Source: an uncultured Clostridia bacterium (lineage in GTDB: Bacteria > Bacillota > Clostridia > Christensenellales > DTU072). Taken from it: a stretch of DNA of 32,527 nt. The notes beneath the pieces are model-generated. The model saw only the letters and a list, made by a program, of their open reading frames with translations. It did no database searches and was not told where the DNA came from. A program made the translations under genes and the position numbers. The first letter of the stretch is position 1; every line of letters begins with the position of its first letter. This document shows, piece after piece, positions 15,295-24,330 of this stretch. Location of the stretch: the NCBI GenBank assembly GCA_944362765.1, contig CALVTP010000019.1, forward strand, positions 1-32,527. Reading direction: 5' to 3'.

Positions 15295-18200
15295 CTACTC
15301 GTTCACCGTGGTGATATTATTAAATGCCGCCTTATATACCTCGTTACGGAAGAAATCTCCGTACAGATCGGCTGTTACACTCAGACTCGACGACATCGGA
15401 ATACCGTCGAAGGCGCCCGCCTCCGTCTCGGGAACGTAATTCGTTAAAATAGTCATCCCGACAAGAGATATGGCTCCGTCAAAGGCTCCTTCCGCTATGA
15501 ATGAAAGCGAAGAAGAGGCTTCCACCGTCAGCGAAGCAACGGCGGCTCCCGAATCGTTGTCGAAAGCACCCGCGGCGATCGCGGTCACAGAATCGGGAAG
15601 AGTTATATCTCTCTTTGACCCGACATATTTTATCAGCACGCCGCCGAGGGTAATAAATCCTTCGTCGTCGGCTTCGCCGAGAGCGCCGAGGCAGTCGTCG
15701 AAGGCGCCCCGCCGGACAGTCTTTAATTCAGAAGAAGCGGCTACGCTCACCTCGGTCAGCGAAACGGCGCCTTTAAAGGCGTTTTCGCCGATGATTTCAA
15801 GGGAGGCGGGAAGATGAACTTCCACTAAATCCATAGCGCCGAAGAAGGCTTCGTCGCCGATTTCCGTAAGCGCGGCATCGTTACCGAACTGCACGCGTCC
15901 GACATCGGAACCCGCAAAAGCTCCGCCCGCAATTTTTACGATGTCGTCGGGAACGGTTACCTCGCGTCCGCTTCCTATATAGAGGTGGAGCACTTTTTTG
16001 CCGTCCGCGGCTGACGTCAACATGCCGTCGGTGAATTCGAATGCGGTCACACCTTCTTCCAATACGATTGTGCTAAGCCCGATTAATCCTCTCAGTGCGT
16101 TGTCTTCGATGGTGGTGAGACTGCTTTCGATATGCAGTTCGGTAAACGTCAGAATCTTTTCAAGGCTGACGAATGCACCCTCTTTTATCGTCGTCACGGC
16201 TCCGCCGTTATGGTAGGCGGGAATATAAAGAATGAGCGAGGAAAACTCTGCGTACCCGGAGGTATCGAACCCTGCTACGGAATAGGTGCCGTCCCCGTTG
16301 TCTTCGAATTCCAGCCCCGGCGTGCCGAGGTCGATATCCGTCCAGCGCGGATAGATGTACAATCGTTTCGAGGGATCCGACACCGTTTCCCGGTTCAGGA
16401 CATAGGTATTTATATCCACCGGGACGGTGTACTCTCTGTCGAGATACCAGCCGTCGAATACGAAAGTCCCTATGCTTCCTTCGTCCGAATATTCCGGCGG
16501 GGCGGGAGACGTCAGCAATTTTTTTCCATTATCGTCGAGTTGTTTATGCAAAATCACGCTGCCATACGGCACAAGGAGGGTATTATAAGAGTTTATCATC
16601 GCGTCTTCGCCGGGCTCCGTAAACGAAGCGACACCGACCATAAGTTCATATTGAATAGGCTCCAGGTTCGGATAAAAAGCCGTGTTCTCTAAAAGATAAT
16701 CGGATTTGAGATGCGAAGAGGTCACCGTTATCGAACCGGATGTGACCGATATCGTGCTGACATAAGAGTCGTACTCTCTCCAATTGTTGTTATGTACCGG
16801 GTCTTGGTCTTCTCCGGGGGGGATATACACCGAGGCTTCATACACCTTATTACGGGCGGGATAGTATATCTTTGCGCCTTTCTGATAAGACATGGACGGA
16901 TCATACGTCTTAATGACCTCGTCGGTAAAGTCGTTATATCTCCAACCCGTCACATCGTATCCCGGGACGGAAATGTTGGGAAGGTCCAGCGTCGCCTCGC
17001 CGCTGTTAATGTCGGGGGTGACTACAATGGATATCGTCTCCTCGCCCGAACCGTCGTCATAGACGAAATGAACGGTATAGGGTTTCCGCTCCAATGTAAG
17101 GTAGAGATTGACGCTGCCCTGCACTTTCAGCGGGAAGGAGTCAACTGCGGTGCCCTGGGCGCTGTTATTGCGCCAGACGTATACGTATACGGAAGAAGGA
17201 TATTTTTCTTCAAGCTCAGCGATAACTTCGTCCGGAATATCGAAATCGGAGCCGTAAGTGTGGTTTCCTTTGTAAATGGGATCCTGTTCCGAATAGCCAT
17301 ACAACGTGACGGGATAAGAAGAGGCGTGATAGGAAACGCAGATGGTGTGGTCCTTTGTCACGTAATTAAGCTCAGCCGCCAGAATATTGTCCTCGCCGTA
17401 AACGGGCTGCCAGGAGCCGTTCGACGAGCGGTACATCCATTCGCCCACATACCCCGTCCTCGCGGGCACCCCCGGGAAGGCGTTGTTGCGGGCAAGCACG
17501 TTTTCACCGTAACGGATGTCGGAATAAATTATGGCGCTGCCGTTGGATTGGGTTGCCGCTTCGAAGTCGACCTGAACGCCATCGTTGACGGCTGTGTCGA
17601 CTTCATCCGGAGTAAGATATTGACTCGGCGGTTTAAGAAACTCCACCCGATAGGACGCCAAAGTATAGCTTGCCACAAAATTGAGGTCGGAGGTGACGGT
17701 GCCGAATTGTGCGTTAAGCCCCGAAGGCTCCTTCCACGCCCCCGTCGCTCCGTTGACTGCCGGCACGGGCGGCACGTTTTGCCTGTCGCTGCCGAGGCTT
17801 GTATTGTAAGGGAGCTCCTCGACCAGGCAATATCCGTCTATGGCGCTGCCGTTATAGGAAATAACGTCTTCTATGAATTGAATTTCGTAGATCTTGTCGC
17901 CGAGAGTTACAGACGCGCCTTCCTCCGCCCAGGGATGAGACTGCGTTCCCACCTTGCTGTCCGCGGCGTTTACAATGAACCTTACCGTGAAGGTATTCGT
18001 AGTGTAGTTGACGCGGATTTCGGTGTCGCCGGTGATGACTATCGAACCGCCGGGCTCGGCGATCTCTTCCGTTACGACGCCGTCAACGAGTATGGTGTAG
18101 CCGGCAAAAGCAAACTCCGCGCTGACGGAAGGAGTCGGGAGCGCATATTCGGTATTCCTTTCATATTCCCGGGAGCCGAGGTTGTTGGAAAATCTGCCGT

Positions 18201-18861
18201 TCTGATAACGCGTGACGCTGACGCGGAAGCTGACGTTGTCCGACCACGCCGCATAATAATGTCTGTCCGTATCTATCGTCACGCCCGACGCCGCCTGGGA
18301 ACCGTTCTCGGTGCGCCAGCCTTTGAAGGTATACCCCTCTCTTTCCACCGTCGGAGTGACGTCTATATATCCGTTTTCGTATGTTACCGTCCACTCGGGA
18401 CCTTCATCTCCGGAAAACACCTCCCCGGCGGGAGCGTCGGGGAATGTCGCGCCTTCCCCGGCATGATAAGTCACCGAACGGTATGTGACCGCTTCGGGCG
18501 CTACTGTCCTTATCGGAATTGTCAACGACAGAGCCTGGTAATTTATTCGGATTTGATAAAAGCCGCCGATTTCCGTCTTTATGAGATCCGACGAAGAGAC
18601 CATACCGCTTTCGACGGTGATCTCCTCCTGCATGGTGCCGTCGGGAGCGTAAAGCCCGAAACTGAATGCCTGCCAATCGACATTTCCTGCTTCGAAAACA
18701 TAGTAACCGATGTCTTTGTCGTAATATTCGGAGGCGGTTCCTTCCAGAAGCGCTATCGAATATGCGTCCTCCTCGGAGGTATCCACGCACCCCAAAGTCA
18801 CCGCGGTGACCGCGATAACGCAAAGCATCAATATCGGCAATAATCTGAACGCGCGTTTCAT
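15295..18861 (-). CDS. Large surface lipoprotein with InlB-type and BspA-type leucine-rich repeats
   Basis: A 1188-residue secreted protein. Residues 1-24 form a signal peptide (MKRAF, hydrophobic core) ending in T-L-G-C with Cys25 as probable lipidation site, a slightly unusual lipobox. The middle holds beta-rich repeats of InlB B-repeat/Flg_new type: YTFKGWRTENGS...YYAAW near 172-206 and FVFDGWYLDREYTVP...IYPRW near 797-842, with further related copies between. The last ~300 residues (about 885-1165) are LRR_5/BspA-type repeats (TIKEGAF, IEDNALRG, IAGGAFAGS, IGDEAFFGA, IGENAFKGA, IAAGAFDND, IAEGAFDGA). Such proteins sit on the cell surface and bind host or polymer ligands. It heads a two-gene unit with the PurL-like pseudoenzyme. 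No Shine-Dalgarno site precedes the ATG; the promoter is almost on top of it. Confidence 0.88.
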   Translation of the reverse strand: MKRAFRLLPILMLCVIAVTAVTLGCVDTSEEDAYSIALLEGTASEYYDKDIGYYVFEAGNVDWQAFSFGLYAPDGTMQEEITVESGMVSSSDLIKTEIGGFYQIRINYQALSLTIPIRTVAPEAVTYRSVTYHAGEGATFPDAPAGEVFSGDEGPEWTVTYENGYIDVTPTVEREGYTFKGWRTENGSQAASGVTIDTDRHYYAAWSDNVSFRVSVTRYQNGRFSNNLGSREYERNTEYALPTPSVSAEFAFAGYTILVDGVVTEEIAEPGGSIVITGDTEIRVNYTTNTFTVRFIVNAADSKVGTQSHPWAEEGASVTLGDKIYEIQFIEDVISYNGSAIDGYCLVEELPYNTSLGSDRQNVPPVPAVNGATGAWKEPSGLNAQFGTVTSDLNFVASYTLASYRVEFLKPPSQYLTPDEVDTAVNDGVQVDFEAATQSNGSAIIYSDIRYGENVLARNNAFPGVPARTGYVGEWMYRSSNGSWQPVYGEDNILAAELNYVTKDHTICVSYHASSYPVTLYGYSEQDPIYKGNHTYGSDFDIPDEVIAELEEKYPSSVYVYVWRNNSAQGTAVDSFPLKVQGSVNLYLTLERKPYTVHFVYDDGSGEETISIVVTPDINSGEATLDLPNISVPGYDVTGWRYNDFTDEVIKTYDPSMSYQKGAKIYYPARNKVYEASVYIPPGEDQDPVHNNNWREYDSYVSTISVTSGSITVTSSHLKSDYLLENTAFYPNLEPIQYELMVGVASFTEPGEDAMINSYNTLLVPYGSVILHKQLDDNGKKLLTSPAPPEYSDEGSIGTFVFDGWYLDREYTVPVDINTYVLNRETVSDPSKRLYIYPRWTDIDLGTPGLEFEDNGDGTYSVAGFDTSGYAEFSSLILYIPAYHNGGAVTTIKEGAFVSLEKILTFTELHIESSLTTIEDNALRGLIGLSTIVLEEGVTAFEFTDGMLTSAADGKKVLHLYIGSGREVTVPDDIVKIAGGAFAGSDVGRVQFGNDAALTEIGDEAFFGAMDLVEVHLPASLEIIGENAFKGAVSLTEVSVAASSELKTVRRGAFDDCLGALGEADDEGFITLGGVLIKYVGSKRDITLPDSVTAIAAGAFDNDSGAAVASLTVEASSSLSFIAEGAFDGAISLVGMTILTNYVPETEAGAFDGIPMSSSLSVTADLYGDFFRNEVYKAAFNNITTVNE

Positions 18862-18870
18862 TACACTAAT

Positions 18871-18899
18871 AAGATATCAAATCGAGGGCGGCTTGTCAA
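18871..18899 (-). promoter_or_regulatory. Promoter of the lipoprotein/PurL-like unit
   Basis: A perfect TTGACA (18899-18894), 17-base spacer, TATCTT (18876-18871). The predicted start, about 18864, leaves at most a 3-base leader before the ATG. Confidence 0.65.
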
Positions 18900-18934
18900 T
18901 ATATAATATTAAAATGCGCGCATAATCTGCGCGC
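18900..18934 (-). terminator. Probable terminator of ftsY
   Basis: GCGCGC (18934-18929), 7-base loop, GCGCGC (18921-18916), followed on the minus strand by ATTTTAATATTATATATT. The U-rich tail is interrupted by A. It lies between ftsY and the lipoprotein promoter. Confidence 0.55.
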
Positions 18935-19000
18935 GAAATAAAAACAATACGTCCGTCGGATTACCCTCCCGCTTATCCGGGCGTTTTGACGGGGTGCGGG

Positions 19001-19024
19001 AAGTTTTCCGGCGTCCGAAAACTT
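19001..19024. other. Inverted repeat between ftsY and the lipoprotein promoter
   Basis: AAGTTTTC and GAAAACTT, perfect 8-base arms with an 8-base loop. No T-run follows on the minus strand. A shorter related hairpin (AAGTTT/AAACTT, also preceded by TGCGG) overlaps the 3' end of the NSS gene near 10659-10674. Confidence 0.45.
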
Positions 19025-19094
19025 AAATTTCCGTTCCGGGCTTTATACGCCCGCCGTCCGCGTCCGACGTGACTGCGGAAATGAGACTCCCCGG

Positions 19095-19991
19095 CTACTC
19101 GAAAATACCGTCGATGAACTCCTTTGCGTCAAACGGAATAAGGTCGTCGATTTTTTCTCCTATTCCCGCATAAACCACCGGAATTTCGTACTCCGCGGAG
19201 ACTGCAAGCACCACTCCGCCCTTAGCCGTGCCGTCGAGCTTGGTCAAAATTATACCGTCGGCGTCGATGGCTTCGGAGAAGATCTCCACCTGCGATACGG
19301 CATTCTGTCCCGTCGTCGCGTCCAATACGATATAACTTCTCTTGTCGAAATCGGGCGCTTCGCGGTCGATGACCCTGTTTATCTTTTTGAGCTCCTCCAT
19401 CAGATTTTTCTTGTTGTGGAGCCGCCCCGCCGTGTCCACCAGAACGACGTCGGTACCACGTGCCTTTGCCGAACTTAGCGCGTCAAACACCACCGCAGCC
19501 GGGTCGGAGCCTTCACCGTGTTTTACGATCCTGACGCCGGCGCGCTCCGCCCACACTTCGAGCTGCTCGCCGGCGGCGGCACGGAATGTGTCGGCAGCCG
19601 CCACGGTTACCGATTTCCCTGCATTTACAAACAACTTCGCCAGCTTTCCGACGGCGGTCGTCTTCCCTACGCCGTTGACCCCCGCAATCAGAATTACCAG
19701 CGGGTATTCGTAGGGCGGGATCTCGTAATCAATCGATTCCAGCATTATCCGTTTCAATTCGTTTCTGGCTTTCTCGGGATCGGTGATTTTTTTGTTGTAG
19801 GCGGCGTCTTTCAACTCTTCTATGACGTTTTCCGAGGCGATAACGCCCATGTCGGAAGCGATCATCGCCGTTTCGAGCTCGTCATAAAACTCCTCGTCCA
19901 GAGCCCTTCCTTTAAAAAGTTCGAAGATCTTTTTCCCGAAACTTTCCTTGGTCTTTTTAAGCCCCTCTTTTATGCGCTGAAACAAACCCAT
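19095..19991 (-). CDS. ftsY: Signal recognition particle receptor FtsY
   Basis: GTPase that docks SRP-ribosome complexes at the membrane for co-translational insertion. The 298-residue protein consists of the NG domain only, without a long acidic A domain, as is common in Firmicutes. Visible motifs: G1 GVNGVGKTT (104-112), AADTFRAAAGEQL, DTAGR, and TKLDGTAKGG. An excellent GGAAGGAG site lies a few bases upstream of the ATG. It follows smc by 165 bases; an smc-ftsY order is common in Firmicutes. A TATAAT at 20072-20067 with a poor -35 could give it its own promoter. Confidence 0.96.
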   Translation of the reverse strand: MGLFQRIKEGLKKTKESFGKKIFELFKGRALDEEFYDELETAMIASDMGVIASENVIEELKDAAYNKKITDPEKARNELKRIMLESIDYEIPPYEYPLVILIAGVNGVGKTTAVGKLAKLFVNAGKSVTVAAADTFRAAAGEQLEVWAERAGVRIVKHGEGSDPAAVVFDALSSAKARGTDVVLVDTAGRLHNKKNLMEELKKINRVIDREAPDFDKRSYIVLDATTGQNAVSQVEIFSEAIDADGIILTKLDGTAKGGVVLAVSAEYEIPVVYAGIGEKIDDLIPFDAKEFIDGIFE

Positions 19992-20156
19992 TTTTACTCC
20001 TTCCCCAAAGTCCGGACGGCATTCGACTGAACACCCGTACTTCGGAACGGTTTAAACGATTTAGAGATTATATGGTTTTCGGGATACCGCAATCCGAGTT
20101 ACGGAAACCGAAAACGCTTATTTAAAATAAATTAACCTGTTCGCTGCAAGTGAGGA

Positions 20157-23100
20157 TCAAGCCTCTTCCTCCGCTTCGCGGCGCTTCCTTTCCTTTTCGA
20201 TTTCTTCGTACTTGACCGCCTCTTCGAGCTTGACCCTGACGGTCTTGCTGACGCCCATTTCCTGCATCGTGATACCGAACAGCGTGTCACAAAGAGACAT
20301 CGTCGGCTTTCTGTGCGTGACGATTATAAATTGCGTGAATTGCGCGAATTTTTTGAGGTATTGCGCAAATACGGCGGCGTTTGCGTCGTCCAGAGCACCG
20401 TCGATCTCGTCGAGGATGCTGAACGGCATCGGGTTCAATTTTATTATCGCAAACAGTATGGCTATTGCGGTAAGAGCGCGCTCCCCGCCCGAAAGCGGCG
20501 CTAAGTTGGTAAGTTTTTTCCCGGGCGGCTCCGCCCAGATCTCGATACCCGCAGACAACACGTCTTTGTCCTCTTCGAGCTCCATCCTCGCCCTGCCGCC
20601 GCCGAAAATCTCGGTAAAGACTTCGCCGAAATTTTTGTTGATCTGATTGAAGCTGACGGTGAATTTTTCGGTCATCTCCCGCGTCAGATCCTTTATGAGC
20701 GCGTTGAGGTCGGATTCGCTCTTCAAAACGTCTTCGTATTGGGCGTTGAGTTCTTCGTAGCGCGCCTTTTCTTCAAGGTAACTTGCCTCGGCAAGCTCGT
20801 TGACGGGTCCGATCCTGTCGATTTTTCCGCGCAGCGAGCCGATATGCGAAGCGGCTTTTTGCGGTTCAAAGGAGTATTCCGCCTTCTCTTCCTCGCCAAG
20901 AGAGTCGACAAATTCTTTTGCGGCGTCGAAATCGTAGCCGTAATTTTCGTAAATCCTCGCCGAAGCGTTTTCGAGGTTCTGATCGATAAGTTGCAGCTTT
21001 GCGTCCTCTTTTGCACGACGCTCTCTGACGGAGGCTGCGCGGTCATTCAGCTTCCGCTTTTCCTCGTCGAGCTCCGCCACGCGCGTGTTAAGAAGATTCT
21101 TCTCCTCGGTGGCTTTTTCGATGGCGCCTTTCAGCGCGTCTATCGCCCGTCTGTCCTCGTCTGAAATCTTGACGTTATCGAGCTCCCGTTTCAGCTGCTC
21201 GCTTTCGGAGTTTTTCATGCGCTCCTCTATGTCGAGTTCGCGGAGCGCGGCTTCCATCGCCTCGCACTCCTTTCTGAGCGCCACCACTTCTTTTGCCAGA
21301 GCCTCCCTTTCGGAAGCGGCTTTTGTAAGTTCTACGCGCCTGTCGGACAGTTCCTTTGCAAGCGCGCGTTCCTCTTCCTTTTGCCCCACCAGCGCCGCTT
21401 TCAGCTCGGCGATATAGGAATCTGCATCGACTTTTTCGGAATCGGCTCCCTTTTTATTGGCTTCGGTAGCCCGAATAGCGATTTCTATTTCCTTTAACTG
21501 CTTTAATTTATCTTCGTTCCCGCGGAAAAGCTTTTCCATTTCCTGCGTGTTGAAGTCGATATCCGCCTGCGCCTTTTCTATCTCGCCGTTGAGTTCGGCA
21601 ATCTCTACGTCAAGCTTATGTATGCGCGCCTCGATGAATTTACGGGCGTTGTCGAGCTGTTTGACTTCGCTTTCGAGATCTGAAATCTCGCCGTTCAGAA
21701 GGGAGATGTCCTTTTGGATCTTGTCGCGCTTGGCTTTATACTTTTTAAGGTCGGCTTCTCTTGTGAAGACGCGTTTTTTGTTGTCGGCGGTGCTGCCTCC
21801 GGTCATCGCACCCGAGGTCTGGAAGACGTCCCCTTCGAGGGTGACTATCCGGAAGGCAAAGCCGTAACGGCGGGAGATCTTCAAAGCCGTCTCCTGCGTG
21901 TCGACGACGACTGTTCTGCCGAGGAGGTTGCTGATTACAGCGTCGTATCTGGAATCGAAATTTATGAGTTCGGAAGCGACGCCTTCCACTCCGTCAAGCT
22001 CCAGAACACCCTGATATTCGCGCGGAAGGTCGTTCCGCTTCATCGTCGTCAGCGGCATAAAGGTGACGCGTCCCAAGCGTCTTTCCCTTAAAAAGCGCAT
22101 GAGGTCGGTGGCGTCGTATTCGTTTTCGGTGACGATGTTTTGCCACGCTCTCCCGAGCACGGTGCCGATCGCAGTCGTATATTTTTGAGGTATCTGAATG
22201 ATTTCCGCCACCGTTCCGAGGATTTTTCTTCTTAACGAAGGCTCCGCCTGCGTTGCAGTCATCAGGTTTTGGATGGAATCCTCGTAGTCGGCGTAGTCGG
22301 AGATGAATTTTTCGGTATTGTCGATGGCGAAATTGATGTTTACGAGCTCTGTTTTGAGGTCGGCGCGCCGTCTCAATGCGTCCTGCAGGTCGTTATTGGC
22401 AGCCTCGTAGTTGCGCCCGGCTTCGACGCCGTCGGAGAGTGCTTTTCCGCGCTCCGCTTCGAGCTGTTCCCGCCGCGAATTGAGTTCCGCCTTACGTTTT
22501 TCGCCCTCTTCGATAAATTTCCGACGTGTCGCGCAGTCGTCCTTTGCCGAACCCATATCGCGTTCCAGCATCTCCTTTTTTGTGACCAGCTGGGCGGCGT
22601 CCTTGTCTATGGCGGCGTTCTGATTCAATTTCGAGACGTAAAGATCCTGCCAGGTCTCTATCTCTTTATCCTTTTCGGAAATGGTTTCGGAAAGTTCGTT
22701 GTGCGCCTTTTCGGCGTCGCCCAATTCCCTCTCCATGACGGCATAGGCTTCCTTGGCTTCCTCCGTCTCGCGCACCTTGTCGATGATAGCGGCGGATTTG
22801 TCCGTCAAAAGCGCGCGCGTGCGTTCGCGCTCTTTCGCTATCGCGGCTACCCTGTCGCGGGCTTCCTCCAAACGCCTCGCGATGTCTTTTCCGGTGCCTT
22901 CGGCGCGGGTGGCTTCGAGCGACTTATTCAAAAGTTCGTCGTTCAGCGCCTGGAGCTTTCTGTCGCCGTCCTTTATCGACTGCATGCAGGAGTCGTATTC
23001 GTTGCTGACGGCGGAATAATCCGACTGCAAGCCGAACAGCTCCTCGTCGGTTTTTTGCAGCTTGTCGGAGCACTTTTTCCTTTCCGCGTCGGCGTTTTCG

Positions 23101-23801
23101 TTCTGATAAAGGTATTGGCTGATTTCAAAATACTTCAGTTCGTTTTTGAGCGAGCGCGCCTTTGCCGCCGACTCCGCCGCCTTTTGGAGGGGTTCCAGCC
23201 TCTGTCCGATATCCGAAAGAAGGTCGTAAATCCGTTCCATATTGGAGCGGTTGTCGCGAAGCATCCTCTCCGTTTCGATGCGCTTGGCTTTTTGCGAGGA
23301 AATTCCCGCCGCCTCTTCGAAAATCTTGCGGCGCGCTTCGGGGCTGGACGCCAGAATCGCGTCGATTTTTCCCTGCCCTATAATGCTGTAACCGTCCTTA
23401 CCTATGCCGGTGTCACGGAAAAGTTCGACTATCTCGCTCTTCGTGCAGACCCGCCTGTTCAGCAGGTAGTCGGAGTGCCCGCTCCTGTCGAGCCGCCTCG
23501 TAACGACCACCTCTTCAAAGTCCATGTCGTACTTTCTGTCGGAGTTGTCGAGATACAGGCTGACTTCGCAATAGGACATCGAACGGCGTTTTTCGGTACC
23601 GTTGAAAATAAGCTCCGCCATCTTCCCGACACGGAGCGTCGTCGGAGCCATTTCGCCAAGCACCCATCTCACCGCGTCGATGACGTTGGATTTACCGCAG
23701 CCGTTAGGACCGACTATCCCGGTAATGTTTGTATTGAAAACGATTTCGGTCTTGTCCGCAAAGGATTTAAAGCCGGTGAGCTCGATTTTATTTAAGTTCA
23801 A
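20157..23801 (-). CDS. smc: Chromosome segregation/condensation ATPase SMC
   Basis: Forms the ring-shaped condensin core that loads near origins and compacts the chromosome. The 1214-residue protein has the full layout: Walker A GPNGCGKS (31-38), long coiled coils rich in Glu/Lys/Ala on both sides, a central hinge (about 515-680, with QIPQKYTTAIGTVLGRAWQNIV and SGAMTGGS), and C-terminal LSGGERALTAIAILFAI signature plus Walker B SILDEIDGALDDAN. The start is TTG (23799-23801), giving MNLNKIELTGFKSFADKTEI, the expected family N-terminus; GGGAGAG lies 8-9 bases before it. A strong hairpin sits in the leader. The scpA/scpB partners are not in the window. Confidence 0.97.
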   Translation of the reverse strand: MNLNKIELTGFKSFADKTEIVFNTNITGIVGPNGCGKSNVIDAVRWVLGEMAPTTLRVGKMAELIFNGTEKRRSMSYCEVSLYLDNSDRKYDMDFEEVVVTRRLDRSGHSDYLLNRRVCTKSEIVELFRDTGIGKDGYSIIGQGKIDAILASSPEARRKIFEEAAGISSQKAKRIETERMLRDNRSNMERIYDLLSDIGQRLEPLQKAAESAAKARSLKNELKYFEISQYLYQNENADAERKKCSDKLQKTDEELFGLQSDYSAVSNEYDSCMQSIKDGDRKLQALNDELLNKSLEATRAEGTGKDIARRLEEARDRVAAIAKERERTRALLTDKSAAIIDKVRETEEAKEAYAVMERELGDAEKAHNELSETISEKDKEIETWQDLYVSKLNQNAAIDKDAAQLVTKKEMLERDMGSAKDDCATRRKFIEEGEKRKAELNSRREQLEAERGKALSDGVEAGRNYEAANNDLQDALRRRADLKTELVNINFAIDNTEKFISDYADYEDSIQNLMTATQAEPSLRRKILGTVAEIIQIPQKYTTAIGTVLGRAWQNIVTENEYDATDLMRFLRERRLGRVTFMPLTTMKRNDLPREYQGVLELDGVEGVASELINFDSRYDAVISNLLGRTVVVDTQETALKISRRYGFAFRIVTLEGDVFQTSGAMTGGSTADNKKRVFTREADLKKYKAKRDKIQKDISLLNGEISDLESEVKQLDNARKFIEARIHKLDVEIAELNGEIEKAQADIDFNTQEMEKLFRGNEDKLKQLKEIEIAIRATEANKKGADSEKVDADSYIAELKAALVGQKEEERALAKELSDRRVELTKAASEREALAKEVVALRKECEAMEAALRELDIEERMKNSESEQLKRELDNVKISDEDRRAIDALKGAIEKATEEKNLLNTRVAELDEEKRKLNDRAASVRERRAKEDAKLQLIDQNLENASARIYENYGYDFDAAKEFVDSLGEEEKAEYSFEPQKAASHIGSLRGKIDRIGPVNELAEASYLEEKARYEELNAQYEDVLKSESDLNALIKDLTREMTEKFTVSFNQINKNFGEVFTEIFGGGRARMELEEDKDVLSAGIEIWAEPPGKKLTNLAPLSGGERALTAIAILFAIIKLNPMPFSILDEIDGALDDANAAVFAQYLKKFAQFTQFIIVTHRKPTMSLCDTLFGITMQEMGVSKTVRVKLEEAVKYEEIEKERKRREAEEEA

Positions 23802-23820
23802 TTCAGTTCTCTCCCGAAAT

Positions 23821-23839
23821 GCCGCCCGTAACGGGCAGC
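23821..23839 (-). promoter_or_regulatory. Hairpin in the smc leader
   Basis: GCTGCCCG-TTA-CGGGCGGC on the minus strand: 8 pairs (one G-U) and a 3-base loop. It lies just upstream of the GGGAGAG site of smc in the predicted 54-base leader, without a T-run, so it may protect the mRNA or tune initiation. Confidence 0.5.
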
Positions 23840-23861
23840 GTCTTCTCGATTTTCATAAATG

Positions 23862-23890
23862 ATTATATATTATATAACTTTAAAAAGCAA
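23862..23890 (-). promoter_or_regulatory. Promoter of smc
   Basis: TTGCTT (23890-23885), 17-base spacer, TATAAT (23867-23862). A second TATAAT at 23874-23869 overlaps the spacer. The start would be about 23855. Confidence 0.65.
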
Positions 23891-23957
23891 GCATAATTGA
23901 ATTTCCCGCACCTTATCTTTTCCGGGCGCACGAATATATCCGTTTAGGGGGCGCCGA

Positions 23958-23988
23958 CACAGAAAGAGAGCGGCTTCAGCCGCCCTCT
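23958..23988 (-). terminator. Terminator of the feo operon
   Basis: AGAGGGCGGC (23988-23979), loop TGAA, GCCGCTCTCT (23974-23965): 10 pairs including one G-U, followed by TTCTGTG. The hairpin is strong though the T-run is short. It lies 39 bases past the stop of the Cys-rich protein. Confidence 0.65.
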
Positions 23989-24027
23989 TCCCGAAATCAA
24001 TAAATACGACTTGGAGGTGTAGTTTTT

Positions 24028-24330
24028 TTAATTCCGTATCGCCCCTTTCGGCAATACCGTTTTATGGCTTCTTTTCGGTTGTTCGCTCTCTTTCACTCCT
24101 TTTTCGGAAAGCGTCGCTACCGCTTCGCCTTTGCCGGATTCCGGAGAAGTTCGGCACGTCGTCCGTTCACCGTTCCCCGCCCCGGAGCCGGAGCACTTCC
24201 CCGCGTACGGACAGCCGGCACAGCCGGAGCATCCGCCTTTTCCGCGCTTTTTCGCGACTATCGCGGAGATCGTAACTCCCGTAACGATTGCCGCCGCAGC
24301 CACTATTATTACTATTTCGATCGCGCCCAT
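24028..24330 (-). CDS. FeoB-associated Cys-rich membrane protein
   Basis: A 100-residue protein with one N-terminal membrane helix (about residues 3-26), then KKRGKGGCSGCAGCPYAGKC, the cluster of cysteines typical of FeoB-associated proteins, and a hydrophilic tail. Its ATG directly abuts the FeoB stop, with GAGG inside the end of feoB as ribosome site. The role is thought to be in ferrous iron transport, possibly metal handling at the FeoB pore, but is not firmly known. The tail after the Cys cluster, about 60 residues of Ser/Lys/Glu-rich sequence, is longer than in many members. Confidence 0.85.
   Translation of the reverse strand: MGAIEIVIIVAAAAIVTGVTISAIVAKKRGKGGCSGCAGCPYAGKCSGSGAGNGERTTCRTSPESGKGEAVATLSEKGVKESEQPKRSHKTVLPKGAIRN

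Noticed and set aside
16711-18843. Long open frame (710 codons) on the plus strand opposite the lipoprotein gene
   Set aside because: It is antisense to a protein with signal peptide and repeat domains; its translation has no recognisable domain and low-complexity character.
22269-23795. Long open frame (508 codons) on the plus strand opposite smc
   Set aside because: Antisense shadow of the conserved SMC ATPase head and coiled coil; no motif of its own.
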